A DNA stretch of 64,000 nucleotides, taken from contig OZ231127.1 in the NCBI GenBank assembly GCA_965153355.1, positions 98,952,001 through 99,016,000 on the forward strand, in the 5' to 3' direction. Position numbers and translations under genes: made by a program. Of the stretch, positions 11,035-21,501 are shown one piece after another. Every line of letters starts with the position of its first letter. Within the stretch, counting starts at the first letter, position 1. The notes under the pieces were generated by a model. The model ran no database searches, was not told the origin of the DNA, and worked only from the letters and a program-made list of their open reading frames with translations. Source of the DNA: Flaccisagitta enflata (taxonomy: Eukaryota; Chaetognatha; Sagittoidea; Aphragmophora).

Positions 11035-11480
11035 GGAGTGTACCTATGTTTGTTTGGGCATGCAAATACAAGAAAACATGTTTATGAGCATAGCTGCTTG
11101 TCTGTGAGGGTGTTTTTGAGCATTCTAGCTCATCTAGCTCATTTAGCTCAGTCTTTTTTTTCTGATTTCAAATGCGATAAATGAATAAATGTTTTGATAC
11201 ATGTTTGAGCGTGCAAATACAAGAAAGCATGTCAGGGAGTATAGCTGCTTAACTGTGAGAGTGTTTTTGAGTATTCTAGCTCATTTAGCTCATTTAGCTC
11301 AGTCTTTTTTTCTGATTTTAGATGGGATAGATTAATGTTTTGATATAAGCATGCAAATACAAGAAAGCATGTCAGTGAGCATAGCTGGTTATCTAGTTGA
11401 GTGATTTTGAGTATTTTAGCTCATCTAGCTCATTTGGCTCAGTCCTATTTTTCTCTGATTTTCAGTGCAATCAATACCTA
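11035..11480 (+). repeat. three-copy tandem repeat (~145 bp) with GCATGCAAATACAAGAAA
   Basis: The anchor TGCAAATACAAGAAA occurs at about 11,061, 11,212 and 11,352. Each is followed by ATAGCTG, TTTTTGAG and TAGCTCAT(C/T)TAGCTCATTT. Similar single units occur at 62,265-62,420 and, inverted, at 62,700-62,880. Confidence 0.8.
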
Positions 11481-11500
11481 CAATTTCTTTTGATTTGATC

Positions 11501-12060
11501 TACACCGTCTTTGGATCGGACTGTGAAATGCAAAACCTTTATAGCTTCTAAACTGCTTGGAAAAAAATCATGAAATTTTCAGTGAATATTGGTAACATGT
11601 GACGGTTTTTGCATGACAAAGCTCAGATCATAGTATAGAAAAGGTGAGGGGAAAACATAATATTGAATGAAAATCCATTTTTAATCAAGATCAATTTTTA
11701 CCCATTTCCTTAAAAAGGAGTTGTTTTTAATTGCTTGAAATTGCTTTGCATTTCAACAAAAACTCAATGATTTATTTTCGATGACAGATGTTAACTTATG
11801 TATTATCTATTTGCTGCATAATCTGAGAAAAAAACATCACCTTAAAAAAAAAACAGATAAAAAAAGCCATTTTGCTTAAAAAATGGATGTTCTTTCAATA
11901 TCTTGTTTCCCCCTCACCTTTTCTATATTATGATCTGAGCTTTTTCATGGAAAAACCGTCACATGTTAACAATATTCACTGAAAATTTCATGACTTTTTT
12001 CCTAGTGGTTTAGGAGCTATAAAGGTTTTGCATTTCACAGTCCGATCCGAAGACGGTGTA
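11501..12060. mobile_element. TA-flanked MITE with ~175 bp terminal inverted repeats (560 bp)
   Basis: It begins TACACCGTCTTTGGATCGGA and ends TCCGATCCGAAGACGGTGTA. The inverted match continues inward for about 175 bases, through ATAGCTTCTAAAC, CATGTGACGGTTTTT and CCTTTTCTATA. TA flanks both ends. The host repeat reads TTGATC|TA|ACAA without the insert at 62,419-62,423, which fixes the boundaries and the TA duplication. The structure points to mariner-type mobilisation in trans; no transposase is present. Confidence 0.9.
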
Positions 12061-12154
12061 ACAAATAAAAACAATTGCAGTGATTGAAGATAAAAGCTTG
12101 GTGAAAAGTGACCAATGCTTACGACTTTTTTCCTTACGGCGACAGCCGCCATTA

Positions 12155-12875
12155 CTGGTATTACCCTCTTGCACTTTCAGTATGAGGTTTCTGTCAATGC
12201 CTAGTGAAATAATCAATGAATTGCCTAGGTGTCGGCATACTTTTTTCCAAGATTGTACTTTATTTTCTCTATCAGTTTTCTCGTTCAGTGCTCCGTCTGC
12301 ATTGCTGTTTGCTACTTCCTCTTGCGCGATGGCATTACCATCAAAATCATTTTAATCATGACAAGTACAACTCAAAATTATATAAGGTCGTTTTCAGGAT
12401 CGCGCCGTAAAACCTGCTGTGCTAGGCTGGCGGAATGCGCTTGTCACAGGCCCGATTCGGGTGCCGTTAGCGTTCCGGGTTGCTACGGCGGTAATTTTTC
12501 TCAGGATCAGAATAGTAGAACCTATTTTGGTTTTAATAAATGTCGGGGGGCTAGATGTAAGATTAAATGTTCAGAAAATAATATGATTCTTCCTCTTAAC
12601 AACTGTAAATCTTATCACAGCTTCACCATACATAGACAAAGACAGTTTTGAGTGCCCAGAGCCGCGACTGGTGCAGAACTGTCATATACCACTTCGGGAA
12701 CACCAATCACCCACTGGCAAATTTTTTCGAAGGCAAAAAATTGCCTATTTCTTGTTTTCATCCAACCTCCATTTCGGCAGGATGTTGATTGAATTTTTTA
12801 CGCTTATTAGAGGATATCAGTCATTGATGAATTATACATACCTTTTTTTGATAAGGAAATTTTCAGAAAATGCCT
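12155..12875. other. no recognised gene
   Basis: A 140-codon open frame (12,229-12,651) crosses this stretch, but I see no family motif, signal or codon pattern that supports it. A short GGCGACAGCCGCC phrase near 12,138 is shared with about 14,623-14,637. Confidence 0.4.
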
Positions 12876-12878
12876 GAA

Positions 12879-12975
12879 TTTTTAGTTGCGGATCGCAACT
12901 CAACAGGAGGCTTTGTCTGTCCATCGGTCTGTCCATCCGTCGGTCCGTAAGTCCATTGGTTTGACTGTTAGACTA
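12879..12975 (+). mobile_element. family A head fragment
   Basis: It reads TTTTTAGTTGCGGATCGCAACT (a hairpin arm pair), GGAGGCTTTGTCTGTCC, then a CCGT/CGGT run. The tail is not recognisable because a GT microsatellite follows. Confidence 0.6.
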
Positions 12976-13014
12976 ATTTTGAAAAATGCAAAATTGCGCA
13001 CTCGAAAACAAATA

Positions 13015-13080
13015 GTGAGTGAGTGCGTATGTGTGTGTGTTTGCCTGTGTGTGTATGTGTGTTTGTGTGTGTGTGTGAGT
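13015..13080 (+). repeat. (GT)n microsatellite, interrupted
   Basis: About 60 bases of GT with single-base interruptions. Confidence 0.9.
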
Positions 13081-13261
13081 TCCCGCCCATACATACGAGA
13101 CAGTTTTGTAGCCCCATGTTACTGATGAGATAAAGTACGCTGGAATATTCTGTCAATAACTTTCTGATGCGTCTGGGCTCTCTCCACATGTATTTAATTT
13201 ATTCATTTTGGTAAAGGATATCGCTGTGGCCAAAAAAAGCTGAGACGCGCGGTTTTTGAAC

Positions 13262-13351
13262 AGTCGTAACGGACGGACCAATGAATGGACGGACGGACTG
13301 ACAGACTGACCAACCCTCTTATAGAGATGCGTTCTTGATGGCCACATCTAA
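13262..13351 (-). mobile_element. family A fragment
   Basis: On the minus strand it has TTTTTAGATGTGGCCATC, TCTATAAGAGGGTTGGTCAG and repeated CCGT/CAGT units. The head palindrome is degraded and the tail is absent. Confidence 0.5.
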
Positions 13352-13416
13352 AAACAGCACCGTTCAGTATTTTACAGTTGGTACAGTGTTAGCGTTGTAT
13401 CTAAAAATTATTGAAA

Positions 13417-13690
13417 AAAAAGTCGAATTACGTAATTCGACTTTTTGAAACGTAGGGGAGAAATAAAGTTTTCCATTTTGGATTTGGGACAATTTTAGGA
13501 AATTGGGCCGTTTTGGGGCTGGGATGATACATTTTTTGATATTCATAGCTAAGAAAGAGCTTATTTTTCTCTTTCAAATGGCGCCAACCAGAAGTCTCTA
13601 CGATCATTAATTTTGGCGCTATGAATTTTTGAATCTTTTAATATTTTTTCGCATTTTTGCAAAAAATAGATATTTTTCATTGATCCCATT
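13417..13690 (+). mobile_element. family F fragment with a perfect 30 bp palindrome
   Basis: Bases 13,417-13,446 form a perfect palindrome with arms AAAAAGTCGAATTAC and GTAATTCGACTTTTT. The following CTCTTTCAAATGGCGCCAAC and CAGAAGTCTCTACGA match the family F copy at 10,758. Confidence 0.7.
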
Positions 13691-13779
13691 TTTCAGCCCC
13701 ATGTAACAGAAGTGAAGAGTCAAGATGTTACACAAATTGGCCCTAACTTTTATGACGCTAGCTTTTGCATTATACTCTG

Positions 13780-14445
<666 letters not shown>

Positions 14446-14500
14446 AACACACACACCCACACACCCAAACACCCAAACACCCAAACACCCAAGAAAACCA
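14446..14500 (+). repeat. ACACCCAA tandem repeat
   Basis: Several CACCCAAA units follow the GA tract directly. They are simple sequence. Confidence 0.8.
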
Positions 14501-14671
14501 AGAAAGAGACGCAGAGAGACAGTGAATGACCAAAACAGGCAGACAGTCAACCAGACATCATGAGATGCACACAAAAGAAGATGCAGTGAAAAAAAAGACT
14601 CCCATTTACGACTTTTTTCCAGTCGGCGAGAGCCGCCTTTATTGTAGGTTTGGCACAAAACCTGATTGGGC

Positions 14672-14674
<3 letters not shown>

Positions 14675-14760
<86 letters not shown>

Positions 14761-14785
14761 GGGAGAGAGAGCCAGAGAGAGAGGA
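14675..14785 (+). repeat. (GA)n microsatellite
   Basis: About 110 bases of GA, with a few GG interruptions near the right end. Confidence 0.95.
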
Positions 14786-14801
14786 AAATTGATATCAACC
14801 A

Positions 14802-14937
14802 AACAAGGTCGGATACTCGGCAGTCCAGTCGCGGACGGTTGGGCAGGAGCAGTAATGCGAAAAACTGCTCGGAATTCAAGATTGGACTGATGGACCGACC
14901 GACACAGCAAGGTGTAGTCACGTGTCCGCGACTTAAA
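14802..14937 (-). mobile_element. family A short element, complete
   Basis: On the plus strand it starts AACAAGGTCGGATACTCGGC, then CAGTCGCGGACGGTTGGGCA and GGACCGACCGACA, and ends GTGTCCGCGACTTAAA. Both conserved ends are present, so this is a full short copy in reverse orientation. Confidence 0.8.
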
Positions 14938-15097
14938 TAAGAACAGACAATGGCACCCTGATCAGGGTTGAGTAATAGAATCGCTTATAGCCATTGATGA
15001 AAATCTTCTCATGTTGTTTTTATGGATAAGAATTAAAAGAAAATATTTTTTGCATCTTTCTAACCATGCAAAAGAAAAAAAATTGGACACTCATATC

Positions 15098-15480
15098 CAG
15101 GCCTGATTTTAGTGACTTTTTTGACTGAGCCAATCGGGCTCGCTCCAAACAATTTGACAGAGCCCGAGAGGAAAACCATGAGCCCGGTAAAGATGTTATG
15201 CCAATTTTTTACGATCACTTCCGCCTAGATTTGTAATTAAAGCTACTGATTATATGATGTAATGATAAAATAATCGGTACTAAGATGATTCAGTGTGTGA
15301 AAAAATCTAAAAACGACTCAAAACCTAATGATTTTTCAAATATTTCACTCAATCAGCTGGAGGACCTTGAATCCATCTCAATGGGGGAGAGCCTGCCGGG
15401 CTCAGAGCTTTCAAAACATGAGAGCCCAAGAGCAGAATAGAGAGCATCGGGCTCGCGCGCTCGCTCTAAAATCAGGCCTG
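15098..15480. mobile_element. hAT-like MITE, 383 bp, with intact 8 bp target duplication
   Basis: The ends are CAGGCCTGATTTTAG and its exact inverse CTAAAATCAGGCCTG. The flanks carry the same 8 bases, CTCATATC, at 15,090-15,097 and 15,481-15,488. An 8 bp duplication with CAG...CTG ends is the hAT superfamily signature. The interior is rich in GAGCCCG/CGGGCTC and codes for nothing visible. Confidence 0.9.
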
Positions 15481-16029
15481 CTCATATCTAAACACATACC
15501 TAATTGCTCTTTTAAAGTAAACTATAGGAAATCAGTGACCGTTAGAAAGATTTTCATAAATTCTTTAAAACTAGACCAAGCAGGATATTGTAACTTTTTT
15601 CGTTTAAAAATGACAACTAAATGAAGTTAATCACTCCACTTTCCTCAAAGTGAGTTAATCAATCATTAGAATTTTCCTCTCTTTCCCACGTATCTATGTA
15701 AATACTGACCTAAATCAAAAAAAAATTGTGAGGAAAATAGAATTTGGAAAATTTTCTTCAAAATGAAGCCAAGCAAAAATTTGTGATTTATTCCGTTTAG
15801 AAATTATGATTAAATGAAAGTAGAAGGTACATTTCGAAGGGTTATGCTCTTTCTGGCAGTATGCAAAATTGACATCTTTACTTCATATCATTGTAATTTC
15901 TAAAGTTTTTGAACTACAACGCTCTGAAACCACTCATTTTATAGATTTTTTGCAGCTCTTTCAAATGCTCACTGATTTTTTACAGTTTCGCCTCTTATGA
16001 ACAAACCAAGAGTCGTAAAATAGTTGTGT

Positions 16030-16034
16030 AATTT
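16030..16034. other. 5 bp target site duplication, left (AATTT)
   Basis: AATTT directly precedes the left LTR and is repeated at 35,011-35,015 directly after the right LTR. Confidence 0.8.
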
Positions 16035-16146
16035 CGTCTTGCCCTAGGCTCGACTGAACCCGGCGCGGCAGCTACCCATCCCCCCATTTTGGATCGAGCT
16101 CCCCCTCATTTATCCTCTTCCTCCCGATTCTCTCTCTCTCTGAGCA

Positions 16147-16154
16147 TATAAAAG
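16147..16154 (+). promoter_or_regulatory. LTR TATA box
   Basis: TATAAAAG lies about 83 bases before the AATAAA signal. This is the usual U3-R spacing for a compact retrotransposon promoter. It is duplicated in the right LTR at 34,808. Confidence 0.75.
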
Positions 16155-16229
16155 CAGCGTACATCTTGTCTCGGGGCACAGAGGCCTTCGGGCATCCTGG
16201 CTTGCCAGACTCTGCGTCCCTTATCACTG

Positions 16230-16235
16230 AATAAA
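16230..16235 (+). promoter_or_regulatory. LTR polyadenylation signal
   Basis: AATAAA in the context CTGAATAAAGCACC. The functional copy for the full RNA would be the one in the right LTR at 34,891-34,896. Confidence 0.7.
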
Positions 16236-16349
16236 GCACCACTCTACCAGGAGATTCTCTGGTTCTTGCTTTCACTAGTTCATGATAAGGCAGTAGCTTG
16301 AGAGAAGACTTCCAGCTAGGACAGCACCATCTCTCACCCTACACCCCCG

Positions 16350-16367
16350 TGGCGCCCAATTCGCAGC
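16350..16367 (+). other. primer-binding site, tRNA-Lys type
   Basis: TGGCGCCCAATTCGCAGC abuts the left LTR. Its first ten bases match the start of the lysine-tRNA primer site used by many retroelements; the last eight diverge. Reverse transcription would start here. Confidence 0.75.
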
Positions 16368-16377
16368 TTTCTACCCT

Positions 16378-16850
16378 TTTTTCCAGGTTATACGATCGCA
16401 GGACTTGGAAAGACGAAGACCCAAATCTCAGGGGAAGAATTCCCGTGCTTACTGAGCAAAGAAAAAAAACCCGGCATATTTCTATCCTTTTAGGTATCTC
16501 CAACTTCTTCTTCTTCTCCTACTTCTTCTTTTCTTTTTCATTTTCTTTTTCTTCCTCTTATTTTTCTTCAACCTACCTTCTTCTTCTTCTTCTTCTTCTT
16601 CTTCTTCTTCTTCTTCTTCTTCTTCTTCTTCTTCTTCTTCTTCTTCTTCTTCTTCTTCTTTTTCTTCTTCTTTCCCGGAACGGGTTAAAAGGCAGGTAGT
16701 GCCTTCTTCATCTTCCTCTTTTTCTTTTTCGTTTTCTTTTTCTTTTCTTTTTCCAACCCTCCTTTTTTTCTAGGTTATACGATCACAGGACTTGAACAGA
16801 AGAAGACCCAAATCACAGGAAAAGAGCTACCGGGCTAACTGAGCAAAAAA
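16378..16850 (+). repeat. duplicated leader segment (~85 bp, 387 bp apart)
   Basis: GGTTATACGATCGCAGGACT at 16,387 recurs as GGTTATACGATCACAGGACT near 16,774. Both are followed by GAAGACCCAAATC, AGGAAAAGA-like and TAACTGAGCAAA phrases, and both are preceded by pyrimidine runs. A CTT tract separates the copies. Confidence 0.8.
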
Positions 16851-17060
16851 AAAAAAATAATAATAATAATCGGCGCACCTTTTTTTCTTCTTCTTTTTCT
16901 TCTTCTTCTTTTTCTTCTTCTTCTTCTTCTTCTTCTTCTTCTTCTTCTTCTTCTTCTTCTTCTTCTTCTTCTTCTTCTTCTTTGTTTCTTCTTCTTCTTC
17001 TTCTTCTTCTTCTTCTTTTTCTTCTTTTTCTTCTTCTTCTTCTTCTTTTCATTTATTGTT
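16500..17060 (+). repeat. (CTT)n pyrimidine tracts
   Basis: Two long near-pure CTT runs, about 16,580-16,670 and 16,885-17,050, are linked by TTTTC-rich sequence. Poly-Leu or poly-Ser open frames here are artefacts. Confidence 0.95.
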
Positions 17061-17224
17061 TTTCCTTTTCTTTTTCATCTTCTTTTCCCTCTCTATCGTC
17101 ATCTTCATCTTCAAAGGCAGATAAGCCAAATTTTGATGCACTGAAGGTGCAGACTAAAAAGGCAGATTGGCCAGAAAATATTTTCCTTTTTCTTCTCAAA
17201 CAGGCAATCAGCAGGACGGGCGGA

Positions 17225-17360
17225 ATGAGCCTTAAAGAAACGAAGAAGAGCCAGGAAGGCTCAGGCCAGGAAGGCCGGAAGGCCCAGGCCAGGAAGGCCG
17301 GAAGGCCCAGGCCAGGAGGGCCCAGACCAGAAGGGCCAAGAAGGCCAGGAAAGGAAGAAA
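17225..17360 (+). repeat. GGCC-rich minisatellite (AGGCCAGGAAGGCC type)
   Basis: Units such as CAGGCCAGGAAGGCCGGAAG repeat three to four times and grade into single-base variants. No protein family is recognisable in any frame. Confidence 0.75.
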
Positions 17361-17700
17361 GGAAAGCCTTGATAAGGCTGAGAATTCCGAAAAAGTACCT
17401 CGAAACAAAACCTTAATGAAGCTGGTATTTGCAAAACATGTAGCATGACAGAATGTCATTAGGCTTTATCATATAAGCATGGGAGATTGCAAAGCATGGA
17501 AGGAATCATGGCCAAAGCTGGGGCACTAAGAATTAGTGCACGAACTGTAAATATTTTCTCTTTTGGTTCATATCAGCCAAAAATAATGAGATAGAAAATT
17601 AGATATTGTAGAGATCATTTTTTTTTAAACTTCCCAACCCACCCACCCGATTTTGGATGATCTCACCAAAATCCATGCCTAGTATCTAAACATCATCATA

Positions 17701-17938
17701 TTTTTAGTCGCGTGCACGCGACTCTGAACCCAGCTTTGTCGGTCGGTCGGTCGGTCGGTCGGTCGGTCGGTCGGTCGGTCGGTCGGTCGGTCGGTCGGTC
17801 GGTCGGTCCCTATTTTACTTTTTCATTAATTTTATTTCTTTAAGTCATTTTAAGTCATTTTAAGAATACCAAGTCATTCTAAGTCATTCTGGATCAATTT
17901 GTAAGTCTCGCATGCGACATGAAGTGTTGGCCTTGTTT
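17701..17938 (+). mobile_element. family A element with perfect (GGTC)n run
   Basis: The head is TTTTTAGTCGCGTGCACGCG, containing the perfect 18 bp palindrome AGTCGCGTGCACGCGACT. About 70 bases of uninterrupted GGTC follow from 17,738, then a few AAGTCATTTT units, CTCGCATGCGAC and GTGTTGGCCTTGTTT. This copy shows most clearly that the tetranucleotide run is a true microsatellite. Confidence 0.85.
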
Positions 17939-18295
17939 TTCTAAAACCTTCTGATATTATAACTAAATTCCTTAGACTAAAATCCGTAGTCTCAAATCAG
18001 TGAAAGAGCATCATGCTACAAACGTAATGGAACTTTTTGGAAAAAAATCATTTTGGAAATGTAGAAATCTCTAAAGAGTGAAAAATTGCAAAACAGAAAC
18101 ACGGAATGTGTTGATCAGTGGTTGGAAGTTTGGTGGGCTCAGAAAAATTTGATATTGTGATATCAAAAGTGTGAAAAAAAAACGAACACTAAAAATGATT
18201 TCTAGCTCAAAATAGTAAATATTTTTCACAAATCAACTTGGTTAGCTGTGAGAATCAGTAAAAGAAGATTCATTGGCAACTCAAGATTTGAGTTT

Positions 18296-18484
18296 TTTTT
18301 TAGTCGCGTGCTGCGCGACTCTACACCCCGCTTTTTCGGTCCGTCGGTCTGTCGGTCCGTTGTTTTTTTAGGTTTTTTGCTGTCTTTGGCGTCACTGCTC
18401 CTGACCAAGTGATCAAATGACCTCAAATACAGCCCCTGCCCACCCGCACGCGACTGGGGTGGCCGTGTTTCCGGCCTTGTTTTT
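18296..18484 (+). mobile_element. family A element, complete
   Basis: It runs from TTTTTAGTCGCGTGCTGCGC through CGGTCCGTCGGTCTGTCGG and CCCCTGCCCACCCGCACGCG to GTTTCCGGCCTTGTTT. Confidence 0.85.
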
Positions 18485-18506
18485 AGATGAATCAATAATC
18501 ACCAAT

Positions 18507-18975
18507 TGAAAAAAAAGGAAGAAAAAGATAATTTAAACTATTCGAGTTGAATAATTTTAGAAAGATTTCCAAAAGATATTTCTTTCCAGGTCTGTATCTC
18601 GGACAGTTTGAGAGCTTGAACTCTGCAGAGAAAGGCACCTTTTTGCTAGAATGCACCTTTTACATGGGGATTGCAAAATTGAAATAAGCAATGTTTCACT
18701 TGTTCTAATGCCCTTTTTAGTCGCGTGCACGCGACTCTATGACCCACTCTGTCCGTCTGTCTGTCCGTCTGTCGGTCGGTAATACTTTGCTTTTTCGCCG
18801 CTCCTGCCCACCCGCACGCGACTTCGGCTCGTGTATATGGCCTTGTTAACGGAAAAGTTAGCAATACAAGACTAGCACAATTGGAAAATAATTTCATAGG
18901 TTTCTGATCATTCATTTTCTAAAATCAATTGGCTAGATTAGCCATAAAAAGTGCGTCTTTTTTTCCTTTTTTATC
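18507..18975 (-). mobile_element. family E MITE interrupted by a family A element
   Basis: The right end AAAAAGTGCGTCTTTTTTTC and internal phrases (CCAGGTCTGTATCTC, GGGGATTGCAAAATTGAAAT, TTGGAAAAT) match the family E copies at 37,665 and 38,040. The match breaks at AATGCC and resumes after 18,847, around the family A insert. The left end is eroded. Confidence 0.65.
18714..18847 (+). mobile_element. family A element nested in a family E MITE
   Basis: It runs from TTTTTAGTCGCGTGCACGCG to GTGTATATGGCCTTGTT, with CTCCTGCCCACCCGCACGCG before the end. Other family E copies read, in effect, ATGCCATTTCT then AAACGAAAAA across this point. The insertion site is therefore a T/A-rich spot and the element ends are close to the stated bases. 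Confidence 0.85.
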
Positions 18976-19011
18976 TGCATTAAGTAACAGGTACAGCGAC
19001 TTGAACAACTA

Positions 19012-19078
19012 AGTGCAGATGGACGGACTGATAGTGCAGATGGACGGACTGATAGTGCAGATGGATGGACTGATAGTT
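19012..19078 (+). repeat. 21 bp tandem repeat, three copies
   Basis: GTGCAGATGGACGGACTGAT recurs three times with one substitution. Confidence 0.9.
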
Positions 19079-19358
19079 TGCTTTACAGAGTCGGGCGAAA
19101 ATATCAAGAACCGGCACCCCCCCCCCTTTCAAAATTATACATTCTTTCAGTTTCTGACGCATGTTGACCTAAAGAACAGAGAGGGCATTCTGACCACCCT
19201 GCATTTTTTTCCCTGAGAACAAGACTTGGTCACAAAAACAAGCTCCTAAATCGACAACTGGGTGCGGTGCACACTCAGTCATTTCTTTGGTTTTCTGTCG
19301 GTCTGTCTTTATCGCTACCTCCATCTCTCAATATATCCCTCCCCTTTCTATCTCTCTC

Positions 19359-19359
<1 letters not shown>

Positions 19360-19440
<81 letters not shown>
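19360..19440 (+). repeat. (CT)n microsatellite
   Basis: About 75 bases of CT. The Ser-Leu frames over it are artefacts. Confidence 0.95.
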
Positions 19441-19441
<1 letters not shown>

Positions 19442-19794
19442 AAGCAGACACTTGAGCCTGGCCGACCACTGGGTCATCATTTCTCCTAGATTTTTCCAGA
19501 CACAGCATTACAAAAGAACCAGACCTATATCCCATTGGCAAGTCATTTGACCAAATTTGGGTGGTCCCAGGATTCACTTTTAACTCCGATCTACCACTGG
19601 GTCATCACTACGTTTCTCTGTCCGAGAAACCAGACTTTTTTTCATCAACAAGTGTCAAACTCATCATTTGCACCCAGTCGTCACATCATCATCATCATGA
19701 TTTGGCCGAGTGAACAAAAGGTCATACATGAACTAAGACATGCTGGTAGGACAAAGACTGCGATTTCAGGGGGGGCTAACCGCCCTCTGTTTAG

Positions 19795-19823
19795 TGCTCG
19801 ACTCTGCATCCCGCTATGTCTCT

Positions 19824-19877
<54 letters not shown>

Positions 19878-20166
19878 GACCTTTTTAGCCCCCCCCTTTT
19901 CTGAGACCAGCGGTCCGTTGGTCAGTCGGTCAGTTGGTCGGACGGTTGGTCCCCTTTTGAGCAGCGGCCCCGGAGAGGCTCCCCTTCGACTTCAACCACA
20001 ACCAACTTAGGCAGTTGGCACGGGTACCGCTGACCATCTAACGCTTTTGCGACTGTTTGCCTTTTCGTCGTTTTTGTGCCTCTTAAGCCTACGGTTCCTG
20101 CAGAAATGCTCGGTTGACCCTCTCCAGCACTGCTCCTGCCCACCAGCACGCGACTGGTCCGAGTTG
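19795..20166 (+). mobile_element. family A element containing a reversed family B head
   Basis: The outer part has GCTCGACTCTGCATCCCGCT, a CT microsatellite (19,823-19,873), GGTCAGTCGGTCAGTTGGTC and, at the end, CTCCTGCCCACCAGCACGCG. Between them, 19,965-20,055, lies a minus-strand family B head (GCAGCGGCCCCGGAG, GGGTACCGCTGACCATCTAA). Insertion of B into A, or a chimera, is likely. Confidence 0.65.
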
Positions 20167-20501
20167 TTCTGATGAAAGATAGGCCTAGAGTGTGCTCTTT
20201 TTTAGGGACTCGAGGGTGATCCCAGGCACTCCTGAGGCATTCCCAAATTTGTAAACACTTAGGTGACCAAGCATGTTGGCATTCTCAACCTAGATTCGAA
20301 TTAGTTCAGTCAGCTTGTGTGTCAGCTTGTGTGTCAGCTTCAGTCAGCTCCCACTTTTCTCCCAGACACCAGAAAAGGCGGGCTGGGCAACTTGCATAAT
20401 TTGTTATTCTTACTGTCATCTACCCCTACGTCATCATTTGGGAGTGCTAACCCCCAGTGATTGCGTTCGGACTAACCTCAACCTGTGCCACATTGAAACA
20501 A

Positions 20502-20930
20502 GCTACTACGCGAATCATAAAAAAAGCCGCACTTTTAAATGTCAATTTATCATATCAAACTTCAAAATAATCAAACAAAATCTTAGACCATTTTGAAGAT
20601 CTCAAAAAGATCTTTCATTTGGCTCCAATCTGGTATTTCTAGCTTTATTCGTTTAGAAATGGCATAAAAAAGAGTGAAATTATTGCCACATTCAGTTTTG
20701 CAATCCTATTGAAAAATGAGCATTTTTGCAAAAGAGAGGTTCACTTTGGCAAGCTCTATCTCCTAAACCGTTTGAGATGCAGACCTGGGATTGGTCTAGA
20801 ATGAAAGAAAATTCAAAAATCTTTAAAATCAGTTGAACAAAAAAATTTTGAATTGATTTTTTGTGTCTCTTTCACTTAGCTACAAAAGGGTGCGGCTTTT
20901 TTTTTTATTCGCGTAGTAGTAACTCTCTCT
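20502..20930 (+). mobile_element. family E MITE, full length
   Basis: The left end is CTACTACGCGAATCATAAAA and AAAGCCGCACTTTT. The right end is the inverse, GGGTGCGGCTTTTTTTTTTA and TTCGCGTAGTAG. The interior has CTTTCATTTGGCTCCAATCT, TCGTTTAGAAATGGCAT and TCTCCTAAACCGTTTGAGAT, shared with the copies near 38 kb. Confidence 0.8.
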
Positions 20931-21210
<280 letters not shown>

Positions 21211-21501
21211 TTCTTTCGTATGAACCTTCTTTTGTCTTCTTTCTCGCTCCAGTCGGACTATCTACCAAGCAAGCACTTTTGATCCTACAAACCAACTTTT
21301 AAAATCCCGCACATGCACAAGAGGACTTTTCAGCTAATTGGAATAGCACAAACAAGAAAAACCTGGCAGACAGACAAACCAACTAACTAAAACCACAGAA
21401 AACAAAACAAAACAAAAACGAAAATGAAAGCTTGCTGCATATGCAACCGATTAGCCGTATCAAGCAATCATTTACTGCATCACATATTCTTTTCTTTTTT
21501 T

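Larger units (their letters stand above)
10758..12150 (+). mobile_element. family F element with hairpin end, interrupted by a TA MITE
   Basis: It begins GGGAAAAAAGTCGAAGTCAG and folds at once with TCTTCGACTTTTTGAC. The end, near 12,120-12,140, reads TTACGACTTTTTTCC, so the outermost GGAAAAAAGTCG is inverted at the two ends. Inside are TTCATTTGGCGCCAAGCAGA and a ~145 bp tandem repeat. At 11,501 a 560 bp element splits it. Parts of the same family lie at 13,417-13,690, 62,235-62,500 and 62,690-63,160. No coding sense was found. Confidence 0.65.
16035..16349 (+). repeat. left long terminal repeat, 315 bp
   Basis: It runs from CGTCTTGCCCTAGG to CACCCTACACCCCCG. A TATA box (TATAAAAG, 16,147) and a polyadenylation signal (AATAAA, 16,230) are in the expected order for promoter and RNA end. 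The termini are CG...CG rather than the canonical TG...CA. Confidence 0.85.

Noticed and set aside
12229-12651. 140-codon frame
   Set aside because: No recognisable motif, AT-rich, and it begins in sequence next to a decayed family F end.
16072-16275. 67-codon minus-strand frame in the LTR, repeated at 34,733-34,936
   Set aside because: It lies antisense over the TATA box and polyadenylation signal and exists twice only because the LTR is duplicated.
17738-17808. (GGTC)n as a regulatory element
   Set aside because: It is the microsatellite part of a family A element; the other copies carry degenerate versions.
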